Assembly (NCBI RefSeq): GCF_014196225.1
Contig: NZ_JACIDI010000001.1
Location: forward strand, 216,711-280,710
Length of the DNA stretch: 64,000 bases
Source of the DNA: Bacteroides pyogenes
GTDB taxonomy: Bacteria; Bacteroidota; Bacteroidia; Bacteroidales; Bacteroidaceae
Direction of reading: 5' to 3'
In this document: in pieces, positions 1-8,491 of the stretch
Position numbering within the stretch: the stretch's first letter is position 1
How the letters are laid out: every line of letters starts with the position of its first letter
Notes under the pieces: model-generated
Told to the model about the DNA's origin: nothing
Database searches by the model: none
Seen by the model: the letters and a program-made list of their open reading frames with translations, nothing else
Translations under genes and position numbers: made by a program

Positions 1-1
1 G

Positions 2-2641
2 CGCATCGGCGACAACGGCAACTGGTGGATAGGCGACGTGGATACCAAGATTCCCGCACGCGGCCCTGAGGGCAAACCGGGAGAGCCCGGCAAGGATGCG
101 GAACCTCCTGTGGTGACCATCGGCGACAACGGCAACTGGTTCATCAACGGCAAAGACACCGGCAAACCTTCGAAGGGTGCTGACGGCAAGATGCCTACCG
201 TGACCATCGGCGACAACGGCAACTGGTTCGTCAACGGCAAAGACACCGGAAAGAAAGCGGTGGGTGAAGACGGCAAAGCTCCCGAAGTAGTCATCGGCGA
301 CAACGGCAACTGGTTCATCAACGGCAAAGACACCGGCAAACCGGCTTACGGAAAAGAAGGCAAACCGGGTGCTGACGGCAAGAACGGCAAGAGCGCATAC
401 GAACTCTGGAAAGAGGAAATAGCCAAAGGAAAAACACCCGATCCGCACAACCCCGGAGCGATGTGGGATCCTAAGAAAGATACTGTGGCCGACTTCTGGC
501 AATTCCTACGCGGTGCCGACGGCAAAGACGGTAAGGACGCATACGAAGTATGGAAGGAAAAAGTACTCGACGGCACGATCGACTGGCCGAAAGATAAAGT
601 GGAAGTGACCGACTTCTTCAAGTACCTCAAGGGTAAAGACGGCGTAGACGGCATAGACGGAAAGAGTGCCTACGAAGTGTGGAAAGAGCAGATAGCCAAG
701 GGCGACGTGGACGATCCGCACAATCCCGGCAAGAAATGGGATCCGAAGAAGAATACGGTATCCGACTTCTGGAAATTCCTGACCGGAGCCTCCGGCGAGA
801 ACGGGCAGACCCCGCGCATCGGAGACAACGGCAACTGGTGGATAGGCGACGTGGATACCAAGATTCCCGCACGCGGGCCTGAGGGCAAACCCGGCAAGGA
901 TGCGGAACCTCCTGTGGTGACCATCGGCGACAACGGCAACTGGTTCATCAACGGCAAAGACACCGGCAAACCTTCGAAGGGTGCTGACGGCAAGATGCCT
1001 ACCGTGACCATCGGCGACAATGGCAACTGGTTCGTCAACGGCAAAGACACCGGAAAGAAAGCGGTGGGTGAAGACGGCAAAGCTCCCGAAGTAGTCATCG
1101 GCGACAACGGCAACTGGTTCATCAACGGCAAAGACACCGGCAAACCGGCTTATGGAAAAGAAGGCAAACCGGGCGCTGACGGCAAGGACGGCAAGAGCGC
1201 ATACGAACTCTGGAAAGAGGAAATAGCCAAAGGAAAAACACCCGATCCGCACAACCCCGGAGCGATGTGGGATCCTAAGAAAGATACTGTGGCCGACTTC
1301 TGGCAATTCCTACGCGGTAAAGACGGTGAAGACGGAATAGGAGGAGATACCTCCGCCGAGAATGAACCCATCACCATTATTGTCGGGAAATTCAACGTGA
1401 TACCGCAGTACTCGAACTCAGAGCTGCAGGAGTATGTCATTCCCAGCGACGGGTCGGTCTTATTCCAAGTGTACGACAAGGAAGGCAAAGCCGCGCCGGC
1501 CGGCTCCGTAGTGAAAGGATTGCCCGGTTTGCCCGCCGACCTTACGTTCAATACGGATGCGAAGGGACAGTTTAAAGTTCCGATGGACAAACTGCCCAAC
1601 CTGAAGAAGCTCAAAGAACGGAAAGGCGTGACGACAAGCGTCACCATTGGCGGAGTGACCGAAGCATCGGCCGAAAACACACTCGTGCCCAACCGCATCA
1701 ACGTGAAAGCGGAGCTGATCAAAGTAGCTCCTCACTACTACAATCCGGATAAGGGATACGAACCGGTGGTGGTCATCACCTACAGGGTGCAGTGTCAGGT
1801 GAACGGTCAATGGAAGGCCTATCCTTTTGAAATCGCCGAACCCGGATTCAGGGTTGCAACGGTGAAAAACGCCGATCAGCCGGTGGCCGCAGCCAATGTG
1901 GAGATGAACGAAACAGTGGATAAATGGAACAGGTACCACGAAAAGGAGAAGAAACAGGTGTCAGTCATACGACCCTACATCCTCACCGAAAGGGAGAAAA
2001 AGTATATTGCTACGCCCGAAGGAGCGAAAGACGAGCTCAAAGAATTCCAGTGGGACGGCAAGAAGAAATACGTCACCCTTGTGTTCGGAGACGGTAGCGG
2101 GGCTTCCAACGACTACGGCCACGTGGTATATCCCGAAGAGAAAGTCTACTCGCCGGAGATCAACCCGATATGCGACCTGAAGAACGTGAAGATAGAAGTG
2201 AAACACGGAGAATCTACCCTCTGGGGCGAGTTTGACGTGAATCAGCTCGGCGAATTCTATCCGGTGGAAGCCTTCGTGAAAGACAAGGCGAAACGCATCT
2301 GGAACCCTGTGGGTGAAAAGAAACCGGCAAGCGAGCTTCCGAAAGACTTCAATTTCATGATTATGATGAGCATGAGCCACTCAGGCAGCGGAGGTCTGAC
2401 AAGCAGCTATTCCAACTATCCGATCTTTACTAAGAACAGCCGCTTCACATTGGTAAGCGCGTATCCGAAGAACTATGTGGAGCTGCAGGGTGGTAGCGAA
2501 TATGCCAAATATTACAGAGGACGCAAAGCGTACAACTTCGTACAGGATGCTTATTGGAATTATATCTTGGAAGATTATAACACCAAAGAAGGGCTTATGG
2601 TTGTTCCCCAAGGATATATACCGACAGACTGGATGAAGTAA
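2..2641 (+). CDS. Collagen-like repeat surface protein, 5' partial
   Basis: The reading frame is open from the first bases of the window, so the true start lies to the left. The first two thirds are low-complexity repeats: modules of the type IGDNGNWFINGKDTGKP, collagen-like GKDG/GADGK tracts, and WKE..I/VxxG modules followed by WDPKK..V.DFW. A block of 813 bp (271 residues) is nearly identically repeated, starting near 28 and again near 841; the second copy lacks 9 bp. From about residue 440 of the visible part a non-repetitive, beta-rich C-terminal domain of some 430 residues follows and ends in GYIPTDWMK. The family is known from Bacteroides as large exported repeat proteins of unknown function. 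The OmpA-family gene follows after 44 bp and may be co-transcribed. Export is inferred, because the signal peptide is not visible. Confidence 0.8.
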   Translation, partial: RIGDNGNWWIGDVDTKIPARGPEGKPGEPGKDAEPPVVTIGDNGNWFINGKDTGKPSKGADGKMPTVTIGDNGNWFVNGKDTGKKAVGEDGKAPEVVIGDNGNWFINGKDTGKPAYGKEGKPGADGKNGKSAYELWKEEIAKGKTPDPHNPGAMWDPKKDTVADFWQFLRGADGKDGKDAYEVWKEKVLDGTIDWPKDKVEVTDFFKYLKGKDGVDGIDGKSAYEVWKEQIAKGDVDDPHNPGKKWDPKKNTVSDFWKFLTGASGENGQTPRIGDNGNWWIGDVDTKIPARGPEGKPGKDAEPPVVTIGDNGNWFINGKDTGKPSKGADGKMPTVTIGDNGNWFVNGKDTGKKAVGEDGKAPEVVIGDNGNWFINGKDTGKPAYGKEGKPGADGKDGKSAYELWKEEIAKGKTPDPHNPGAMWDPKKDTVADFWQFLRGKDGEDGIGGDTSAENEPITIIVGKFNVIPQYSNSELQEYVIPSDGSVLFQVYDKEGKAAPAGSVVKGLPGLPADLTFNTDAKGQFKVPMDKLPNLKKLKERKGVTTSVTIGGVTEASAENTLVPNRINVKAELIKVAPHYYNPDKGYEPVVVITYRVQCQVNGQWKAYPFEIAEPGFRVATVKNADQPVAAANVEMNETVDKWNRYHEKEKKQVSVIRPYILTEREKKYIATPEGAKDELKEFQWDGKKKYVTLVFGDGSGASNDYGHVVYPEEKVYSPEINPICDLKNVKIEVKHGESTLWGEFDVNQLGEFYPVEAFVKDKAKRIWNPVGEKKPASELPKDFNFMIMMSMSHSGSGGLTSSYSNYPIFTKNSRFTLVSAYPKNYVELQGGSEYAKYYRGRKAYNFVQDAYWNYILEDYNTKEGLMVVPQGYIPTDWMK
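28..1320 (+). repeat. 813-bp near-identical in-frame tandem duplication
   Basis: The stretch beginning with gataggcgacgtggatacc at 28 recurs at 841, and the two copies run almost base for base until about 1320, where the second enters the unique C-terminal domain. Within each copy there are shorter repeats built round the codons for GDNGNW. The spacing is a multiple of three, so copy-number change would keep the reading frame. Confidence 0.85.
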
Positions 2642-2685
2642 AAAAACGCGAGAGTGAATAAAGTTCTAACGAAAACAATATTCAA

Positions 2686-3891
2686 ATGAAAAAAGTCATA
2701 CTTATAATATGCGCTATCTTATGCCTCCCCTCCGTGTGGGCGCAGCATAGCGAAAACAACGAACTGCTCGCGGAGAAGCCCGTGAAGAAAAACAAGAGGG
2801 CTTGGGAGCTTGGTATAGGAGGTGCGCTGATCAACTGGAACCGTGTGGCCGTCACCGGTTTTCAGAACCTTCAGGACGGTTACCTCTACAACCTGAAGGC
2901 CGAACACCTGATGGGAGGTGTCAACCTGTACGTGGCACGGGAGCTGAACCGCTGGTTCTATCTCGACCTGCAAGGAACGATGGGAATGGCCAAAAACCAT
3001 CATAGAACGCCGGAGAACGACAATAAGCACAACTTCCTCTACATGGGAGGGCTCGGGCTGCAATGGAGGCTAAGCCCCATGTTCAGGTCGAAGTACGTGG
3101 AGCCTTACCTGCGCGTGGGCATGAACTACCTGCACAAGGATTTCGACGCGAGGTACTCCGGAATCTTCTACGAAGACCCCACCGGGAAAGCTCATTGGGA
3201 AGCCACCGATACGTGGAACAAGAACGGACGCGAGAAGGATAAGGATTCCTTCTTCCCCCTTTCTCTGGGAGCGGGCGTGAACGCATGGCTCAACAACTCG
3301 CTGGGGCTTGGCCTGCAAGGCGAGTATCTGATGCCGTTGCAGAAGAATCTGCCCCGTTTCGCACAGATCACCCTGCGTGTGATGTGGCGCATCGGCGGAC
3401 ACGACAAGCGTCCGGCACCGGTAGTTCAGTATGTGGAAATAGACAGGCCGGTGGAACGCATCGTAGAACGCATCGTGGAGAAGGAAGTGCGTGTTCCTGC
3501 CGAGCAGAAGATCTGCGACATGTTCGACAACGTGAACTTCGAATTCGACAAATATGCGCTTACTGCCGAGTCGGAAACGATTCTCGACAAGGCTGCCGAG
3601 ATGCTCAAAGAGCATAGAGGATCGCGCTTCCTGATCACGGGATTCACCGACGCACGCGGAACGGACGCTTACAACCTGCGACTCTCGCGCAACAGGGCGA
3701 AAGCCGTTGTAGATGCGCTCGTGAAGAGAGGCGTGCCGGCGGAAATGCTCAAGTCGCGCGGTGTGGGCAAGCGCGCCGTATCGGTTCCGGCAAGCGAGTC
3801 CGTCAATGTCCGTCTGGGCGACCGCAAGGTGACTATCGAGCGGATCACCAAGTCGGAATACTGGAATAAGCTGCCCCAACATCAGGATTGA
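2686..3891 (+). CDS. OmpA-family outer membrane protein
   Basis: The 401-residue protein begins with a clear signal peptide (MKKVILIICAILCLPSVWA, cleavage before Q20). A beta-rich region of about 230 residues follows, probably a membrane barrel, then a charged linker (VERIVERIVEKEV) and a C-terminal OmpA-like peptidoglycan-binding domain from about residue 275, with NFEFDKY at its start and ITGFTDARG followed by LSRNRA as its core. The domain is known to anchor the outer membrane to peptidoglycan through diaminopimelate. It lies 44 bp after the collagen-like gene, which suggests joint expression; whether the two proteins interact is inference. A hairpin 4158-4191 could end the transcript. Confidence 0.85.
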   Translation: MKKVILIICAILCLPSVWAQHSENNELLAEKPVKKNKRAWELGIGGALINWNRVAVTGFQNLQDGYLYNLKAEHLMGGVNLYVARELNRWFYLDLQGTMGMAKNHHRTPENDNKHNFLYMGGLGLQWRLSPMFRSKYVEPYLRVGMNYLHKDFDARYSGIFYEDPTGKAHWEATDTWNKNGREKDKDSFFPLSLGAGVNAWLNNSLGLGLQGEYLMPLQKNLPRFAQITLRVMWRIGGHDKRPAPVVQYVEIDRPVERIVERIVEKEVRVPAEQKICDMFDNVNFEFDKYALTAESETILDKAAEMLKEHRGSRFLITGFTDARGTDAYNLRLSRNRAKAVVDALVKRGVPAEMLKSRGVGKRAVSVPASESVNVRLGDRKVTIERITKSEYWNKLPQHQD

Positions 3892-3952
3892 TCACGTATC
3901 GGTCGTCAGTACTGATCGTGCATTGATCTTTACATAGAAAAAGACGAGGGTG

Positions 3953-4116
3953 GGTGTGTTAAAACATGGAATTGGGAGAAGTTCTCTTTCATATTGATAA
4001 CTACCACCCTTTCTAATCAAATAAAACAATCGCTATCATTGAGTTTTTAGCTCTTTGATAGCGATTGTTCTTTACAAATGACAGTTGATTTAAGGAAAAT
4101 GGAATTTTGACACACC
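3953..4116. mobile_element. Possible MITE-like element, 164 bp
   Basis: The stretch starts with GGTGTGTTAAAA and ends with TTTTGACACACC, an inverted pair with one mismatch in 12. A perfect 14-bp stem lies near its centre. It has no coding capacity. No clear target-site duplication is seen, so this is tentative. Confidence 0.3.
4025..4069. terminator. Perfect 14-bp stem hairpin
   Basis: The arms aacaatcgctatca and tgatagcgattgtt enclose a 17-base loop. The tract following it is T-rich on the minus strand (TTTTATTTG) and weaker on the plus strand. It may be a terminator or the structural core of the possible MITE around it. Confidence 0.5.
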
Positions 4117-4157
4117 TCCGTTTTTTTTGAGGAGCCGGGATATGGCTCTGTGATTTG

Positions 4158-4191
4158 AACCCTGAAAGTTACACAAAAAACTTTTAGGGTT
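4158..4191 (+). terminator. Probable terminator downstream of the OmpA gene
   Basis: The arms aaccctgaaagtt and aacttttagggtt pair over 13 positions with one G-T wobble, and the plus-strand continuation tatttatct is T-rich. Confidence 0.5.
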
Positions 4192-4253
4192 TATTTATCT
4201 GATAAAGTACCCATTTGAGAAGTAATTCCATATAGTGGCAGCAATAAAAAACA

Positions 4254-4296
4254 AATTACCCAAGAGTACGGGACTCGGCCGTAGTCTTGGGTAATT
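4254..4296 (-). terminator. Rho-independent terminator of the RNase G gene
   Basis: The 12-bp perfect arms aattacccaaga and tcttgggtaatt are followed on the minus strand by a run of T (TTGTTTTTTATTG). The hairpin lies 50 bp past the stop of the RNase G gene. Confidence 0.8.
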
Positions 4297-4345
4297 CGTT
4301 CATAAGGTTTTGAGAGAATGCCGGCAGCCCGGCTGTATTCCCCCT

Positions 4346-5920
4346 TTACTTGATCTCGATCTCTTCCTTCATGTCGATCTCTTCGTGCTGTGTGTCGTAG
4401 AACACGTATTGCAGGAACGCGAGTTTCTGATTGGGGATGATCTTGATTCCGAATCCGTATTTCATTTGCCACTTCCGCTTCAGCGACATGATGCCCTGAT
4501 TGATGTAAGCGGCTACATACGGATGGACGTGCAACGAGAATTTCTTTACCTTCAGTTTGTTGACCAGGTAGTCGATTTTATTTTCCAAAGTATCCGTAAA
4601 GAGGATGGACGATTTGACCTTTCCCTTTCCGAAGCAGGCGGGGCAGGTTTCGGTCGTATCCACATCCATGGCAGGGCGCACGCGTTGGCGTGTGATTTGC
4701 ATCAGGCCGAATTTGCTGAGCGGCAGGATGTTGTGACGTGCCCTGTCTTTCTGCATGTTGGCGCACATGCGTTCGTAAAGCGCTTGCCGGTTGGCGGCTT
4801 CGTTCATGTCGATGAAGTCCACCACGATGATACCTCCCATGTCTCTCAGGCGCAGTTGGCGCGCCAGCTCGTCGGCGGCTCCAAGGTTCACTTCGAGCGC
4901 GTTTCCTTCCTGCCCGTTGGCATTCTTGGTGCGGTTGCCGCTGTTCACGTCTACTACGTGAAGCGCCTCAGTGTGCTCAATAATCAGGTAGGCACCGCTC
5001 TTGTAAGAGATTGTTTTGCCGAACGACGATTTGATTTGTTTGGTGATACCGAAATTGTCGTAAATGGGAAGTTGCCCTTTATACAGCTTCACGATGTTCG
5101 CCCGGTCGGGAGCGATGAGTGTCACGTAGTCTTTGATTTCGTGATACACGGCCTCGTCGTTGACGTATATGTTCTCGAAAGAAGGGTTGAAGAGGTCGCG
5201 CAGCAACCCTACGGCGCGGCTCGTTTCTTCGTAGATCAACGTCGGAAATTTGGAGGCCTTCTGTACTTTTGTGATAGTCTCTTCCCAATGCTTTACCAGC
5301 ACTTTAAGCTCTCCGTCGAGCTCCGCCACGCGTTTGCCTTCGGCTACCGTGCGCACGATGACGCCGAAGTTTTTCGGCTTGATGCTCATGAGCAGCTGTT
5401 TGAGGCGGGCACGTTCTTCGCTCGATTTAATTTTTTGCGACACGGAAACCTTGTCGTTGAAAGGGATCAGCACCAGATAGCGTCCGGCGAATGAAATCTC
5501 GGACGTCAGCCGAGGGCCCTTCGTCGAAATGGGTTCCTTTACGATCTGCACCACTACTTCTTGTCCCACCTTCAGGGTGTTGGCTATGGAGCCTTCTTTG
5601 TCGAGGTCGGGAAGCAGGGTTGCTTTGCCGATGGGGTTCAGCTTCTTCTGGTTGCTTAAAGTCTGCTTTACGTACTTTTGGATAGAATTGAATTGCGGAC
5701 CCAGGTCTAAGTAATGAAGGAAAGCGTCTTTCTCGTAACCCACGTCCACAAAGCATGCATTCAGTCCGGGCATCAGCTTCTTGATGCGTCCCAAATACAT
5801 ATTCCCTACGGAGAAGGAGATGTTTCTTCCTTCGCTTTGAAGTTCCACGAGGCTCTTGTCTTCGAGCAATGCGATGGAGACTTCTTTGGGTTGTACGTCT
5901 ACTACTAATTCGCTTGTCAC
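4346..5920 (-). CDS. rng: Ribonuclease G/E family endoribonuclease
   Basis: The product is an Rne/Rng family endonuclease for rRNA and mRNA processing. An S1-like RNA-binding segment near the N-terminus (GNMYLGRIKKLMPGLNACFVD) is followed by the catalytic region with HVVDVNSG and IVVDFIDM, whose acidic residues bind magnesium in the family, and by the zinc-link CPACFGKG. It lacks the long E. coli RNase E tail, so it resembles RNase G. I chose the GTG start at 5920 (VTSELVVDVQ), which gives 524 residues. An in-frame ATG at 5998 would add 26 lysine-rich residues with no family resemblance that I can see. It lies 146 bp downstream of the 30-residue basic protein gene. Confidence 0.9.
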   Translation of the reverse strand: MTSELVVDVQPKEVSIALLEDKSLVELQSEGRNISFSVGNMYLGRIKKLMPGLNACFVDVGYEKDAFLHYLDLGPQFNSIQKYVKQTLSNQKKLNPIGKATLLPDLDKEGSIANTLKVGQEVVVQIVKEPISTKGPRLTSEISFAGRYLVLIPFNDKVSVSQKIKSSEERARLKQLLMSIKPKNFGVIVRTVAEGKRVAELDGELKVLVKHWEETITKVQKASKFPTLIYEETSRAVGLLRDLFNPSFENIYVNDEAVYHEIKDYVTLIAPDRANIVKLYKGQLPIYDNFGITKQIKSSFGKTISYKSGAYLIIEHTEALHVVDVNSGNRTKNANGQEGNALEVNLGAADELARQLRLRDMGGIIVVDFIDMNEAANRQALYERMCANMQKDRARHNILPLSKFGLMQITRQRVRPAMDVDTTETCPACFGKGKVKSSILFTDTLENKIDYLVNKLKVKKFSLHVHPYVAAYINQGIMSLKRKWQMKYGFGIKIIPNQKLAFLQYVFYDTQHEEIDMKEEIEIK

Positions 5921-6066
5921 TTGTTTCTTTTTACTTTTTTTGTTCGTTTTAGGGTCGGTGTACACAGGCAGGAACCCGGGAATCGGGTTCTTAAACAAAG
6001 AACAAACCTGAAAGACAGAAGCTTCGCAAGTTTGTTCTTTATTCTGTTCCGATCAGACTTAAAAAA

Positions 6067-6159
6067 TTATTTTTTGCTTTTATGTCTGTTCTTTCTTAGT
6101 CTTTTTTTACGCTTGTGCGTAGACATTTTATGTCTTTTTTTCTTTTTTCCGCTTGGCAT
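6067..6159 (-). CDS. 30-residue basic protein, AURKAIP1/COX24 (mS38)-like
   Basis: A 31-codon frame starts at ATG 6159 and encodes MPSGKKKKRHKM, then STHKRKKRLRKNRH and KSKK before TAA. About 60% of the residues are Lys, Arg or His. The pattern K-H-K-x-K-K-R-x-R-K-x-R matches what I know of the AURKAIP1/COX24 C-terminal family, small basic proteins annotated in Bacteroidetes and related to mitochondrial ribosomal mS38; a ribosome-bound role is inferred. It lies 33 bp after the HU gene on the same strand and so is probably co-transcribed with it. Its small size makes it easy to miss in automated calling. Confidence 0.7.
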   Translation of the reverse strand: MPSGKKKKRHKMSTHKRKKRLRKNRHKSKK

Positions 6160-6192
6160 AGCTTTTTCTCTTTTATGGGTTAATACTCTTGT

Positions 6193-6471
6193 TTATTGAT
6201 TCTTTACCGAAATTGTAAATGTCTTGGCCGGTTTAAAAGCCGGAATGTTGTGCTCGGGGATGATGATGGTAGTGTTCTTCGAAATGTTTCGGGCTGTTTT
6301 CTGAGCTCTTCTCTTCACTATGAAGCTACCGAATCCGCGGAGATATACATTCTCATCATTCGACAATGATTCTTTTACTGCATCCATGAATGCTTCTACT
6401 GTGGTAAGAACCGTCGCCTTGTCGATCCCGGTTTTCTTCGCAATCTCGTTTACAATATCTGCTTTAGTCAT
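6193..6471 (-). CDS. HU/IHF-family DNA-binding protein
   Basis: The start at ATG 6471 gives 92 residues beginning MTKADIVNEIAKKTG, as is usual for HU. An upstream in-frame ATG would add 17 residues that do not fit the family. The C-terminal half carries the DNA-binding arm (RGFGSFIVKRRAQKTARN, then PAFKPAKTF). HU proteins bend DNA and act in nucleoid structure. The promoter is visible at 6530-6566. The gene is divergent from mutY and is followed by the 30-residue basic protein and RNase G. Confidence 0.92.
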   Translation of the reverse strand: MTKADIVNEIAKKTGIDKATVLTTVEAFMDAVKESLSNDENVYLRGFGSFIVKRRAQKTARNISKNTTIIIPEHNIPAFKPAKTFTISVKNQ

Positions 6472-6529
6472 TTTCTTAAAAAATATTATTAATAGTTTTC
6501 TTGCTAATTTTTTGGACTGCAAATATATA

Positions 6530-6566
6530 GCTTTTTGGCTTCCTAAAAAAATATATTCTCCACAAA
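6530..6566 (-). promoter_or_regulatory. Bacteroides-type promoter of the HU gene
   Basis: Minus-strand TATATTTG (6530-6537) matches TAnnTTTG, and TTTG (6563-6566) lies 25 bp upstream, slightly wide for the -33 box. Confidence 0.55.
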
Positions 6567-6604
6567 TTTCGTTAGTTTTTTTAGATTTTGAGTTTTTTAG
6601 TTCG

Positions 6605-6612
6605 TAAGTTTG
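6605..6612 (+). promoter_or_regulatory. -7 box of the mutY promoter
   Basis: TAAGTTTG fits TAnnTTTG and lies 55 bp before the mutY start. No good -33 box is seen. Confidence 0.4.
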
Positions 6613-6667
6613 CGCCTTGGTCGGAGAGTTCGCAGCTCCGGCAGCAATAAACTTTAATGGCTGATCA

Positions 6668-7714
6668 ATGTTTGCAGAAAAAATAATCGACTGGTATGAA
6701 GTGCATAAACGGGAGCTTCCGTGGAGGGAGTCGTCCGACCCTTACCGTATCTGGGTTTCGGAGATTATCTTGCAGCAGACGCGTGTGGCGCAGGGGTATG
6801 ATTACTTCCTGCGTTTCGTGGAGCGGTTTCCCGACGTGGAGTCGCTGGCTGCCGCACACGAGGACGAGGTGATGAAGTACTGGCAGGGGCTGGGCTATTA
6901 CTCGCGCGCACGCAACCTGCATGCCGCCGCACGGAGCATGAACGGGGTTTTTCCGCGCACTTATCCCGAAGTGAGGGCTTTGAAGGGGGTGGGGGAGTAC
7001 ACTGCCGCGGCGGTGTGTTCGTTCGCCTACGGGATGCCTTATGCAGCGGTAGACGGCAATGTGTACAGGGTGCTCTCGCGTTTCTTCGGCATCGATACGC
7101 CCATCGACTCTACGCAGGGCAAGAAGCTGTTTGCCGCATTGGCGCAGGAGGTAATGGACAAGCGGCGTCCGGGCGTGTACAATCAGGCGGTGATGGACTT
7201 CGGTGCGCTGCAATGCACGCCACGGTCGCCCGGTTGCGGGGAGTGCCCCCTTTCCGGCGGTTGCGCGGCTCTGGCGAAGGGAACCGTGGCGCAACTGCCG
7301 ATGAAGCGGCATAAGACGAAGACGACCGACCGTTATTTTCATTATATGTTCGTGCGTGCGGGCGCGTATACTTATATAAAAAAGAGGACAGACGACGATA
7401 TCTGGAAGAATCTTTTCGAGTTTCCGCTGATAGAGGCTCCCGTCCCGCTAAAGGAAGAGGAGCTGCTTGCCCACCCCCGCTTCAGAGAGTGGATTGCTCC
7501 GGGCGAGCGTCCCGCTGTGAGGCCGGTGCGCAAGAATGTGAAGCATGTGCTGTCTCACCGGGTGATCTACGCCGATTTCTACGAGGTGTCGCTGCCCGAA
7601 AGCTCGGCTTCGTTTGCCGGATACAGGAAGATACTTCTCGAAGACCTCGACAGCTTTGCCGTATCGAGGCTGATTCAGGCTTTCGTCGGCGATTCGTACG
7701 CCGGCGGAAGATAG
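6668..7714 (+). CDS. mutY: A/G-specific adenine DNA glycosylase
   Basis: The 348-residue protein removes adenine mispaired with 8-oxoguanine. Visible marks are SEIILQQTRV with the catalytic Glu near residue 32, a helix-hairpin-helix (LKGVGEYTAAAV) near 105-116, the conserved Asp in AVDGNVYRV, and the iron-sulfur ligands with spacing C-x6-C-x2-C-x5-C (CTPRSPGCGECPLSGGC) near 183-199. The last 120 residues form the NUDIX-like domain that recognises 8-oxoG. Length is typical. It is followed by ssb and gldE on the same strand, though ssb has its own promoter. Confidence 0.95.
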   Translation: MFAEKIIDWYEVHKRELPWRESSDPYRIWVSEIILQQTRVAQGYDYFLRFVERFPDVESLAAAHEDEVMKYWQGLGYYSRARNLHAAARSMNGVFPRTYPEVRALKGVGEYTAAAVCSFAYGMPYAAVDGNVYRVLSRFFGIDTPIDSTQGKKLFAALAQEVMDKRRPGVYNQAVMDFGALQCTPRSPGCGECPLSGGCAALAKGTVAQLPMKRHKTKTTDRYFHYMFVRAGAYTYIKKRTDDDIWKNLFEFPLIEAPVPLKEEELLAHPRFREWIAPGERPAVRPVRKNVKHVLSHRVIYADFYEVSLPESSASFAGYRKILLEDLDSFAVSRLIQAFVGDSYAGGR

Positions 7715-7776
7715 AAATATGGGGTGCAGGATATTCTCCGGGAAGTCTCGTCAACGATTAATATTTTTCGAAAGTC

Positions 7777-7808
7777 CTTGCATGCTACGATTAGAATGTT
7801 TAATTTTG
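7777..7808 (+). promoter_or_regulatory. Promoter of ssb
   Basis: TAATTTTG (7801-7808) matches the -7 box, and CTTG near 7777 lies about 20 bp upstream as a weak -33 box. The ssb start is 40 bp downstream. Confidence 0.55.
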
Positions 7809-7848
7809 GCAGCGGAACAGAATGTTCTTTCATTAAATAAATACGTAT

Positions 7849-8469
7849 ATGTCAGTAAATAAAGTGATATTATTGGGCAACGTGGGACAAGACCCGCGCG
7901 TGAAATACTTCGATACAGGCTCGGCGGTAGCGACTTTCCCGTTGGCTACGACGGATCGTGCCTACACGCTGTCGAACGGAACACAGATTCCCGAGCGAAC
8001 GGAATGGCACAACATCGTCGTGTCCAACCGCTTGGCAGAAGTGGTGGATAAATACGTGCACAAAGGCGACAAGCTTTACTTGGAGGGTAAGATCAGGACA
8101 CGTTCGTACACCGACCAGTCGGGGGCTACGCGTTATATCACGGAAGTTTACGCGGACAATATGGAAATGCTGACTCCGAAAGGTGCAAGTACGGGGGCTT
8201 CTGCGACCGCATCCGCTTCTTCGCAGATGGGGCAGGGAAACCCCTTGCCGCAGGGACAGACGCAGCCTTCGCAGGGGTACTCGCCGCAGGGGCAGCCTTT
8301 GCAGGGGCAATCATCGCAGGGATACTCATCGCAAGCTCAGCCTTCGCAGATGCAGCAGGGACAGACGCAACCTTCGCAAGGGTACTCGCCGCAGGGACAG
8401 CAGGGACCTATGCAGTCGCCGCAGGGGCAGCCCGCAGAAGATAATCCGGCAGATGACTTGCCGTTTTAA
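7849..8469 (+). CDS. ssb: Single-stranded DNA-binding protein with an enlarged linker
   Basis: The OB-fold occupies about residues 1-112 (MSVNKVILLGNVGQDPRVKY, WHNIVV, YLEGKIRTRSY). The last residues, ADDLPF, form the acidic tip that recruits partner proteins. Between them is an unusually long Gln/Ser/Gly/Pro-rich linker with repeated QGQTQPSQGYSPQGQ words; a 105-bp direct repeat (8251 and 8356) shows recent in-frame duplication. At 206 residues it is, as far as I recall, longer than usual for this genus. It binds ssDNA in replication and repair. It lies 22 bp ahead of gldE. Confidence 0.93.
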   Translation: MSVNKVILLGNVGQDPRVKYFDTGSAVATFPLATTDRAYTLSNGTQIPERTEWHNIVVSNRLAEVVDKYVHKGDKLYLEGKIRTRSYTDQSGATRYITEVYADNMEMLTPKGASTGASATASASSQMGQGNPLPQGQTQPSQGYSPQGQPLQGQSSQGYSSQAQPSQMQQGQTQPSQGYSPQGQQGPMQSPQGQPAEDNPADDLPF

Positions 8470-8491
8470 GTTTAACTAAAACCGAAACTCT

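Noticed and set aside
4310..5494. 394-codon plus-strand frame
   Set aside because: It is antisense to the RNase G gene and has no family likeness.
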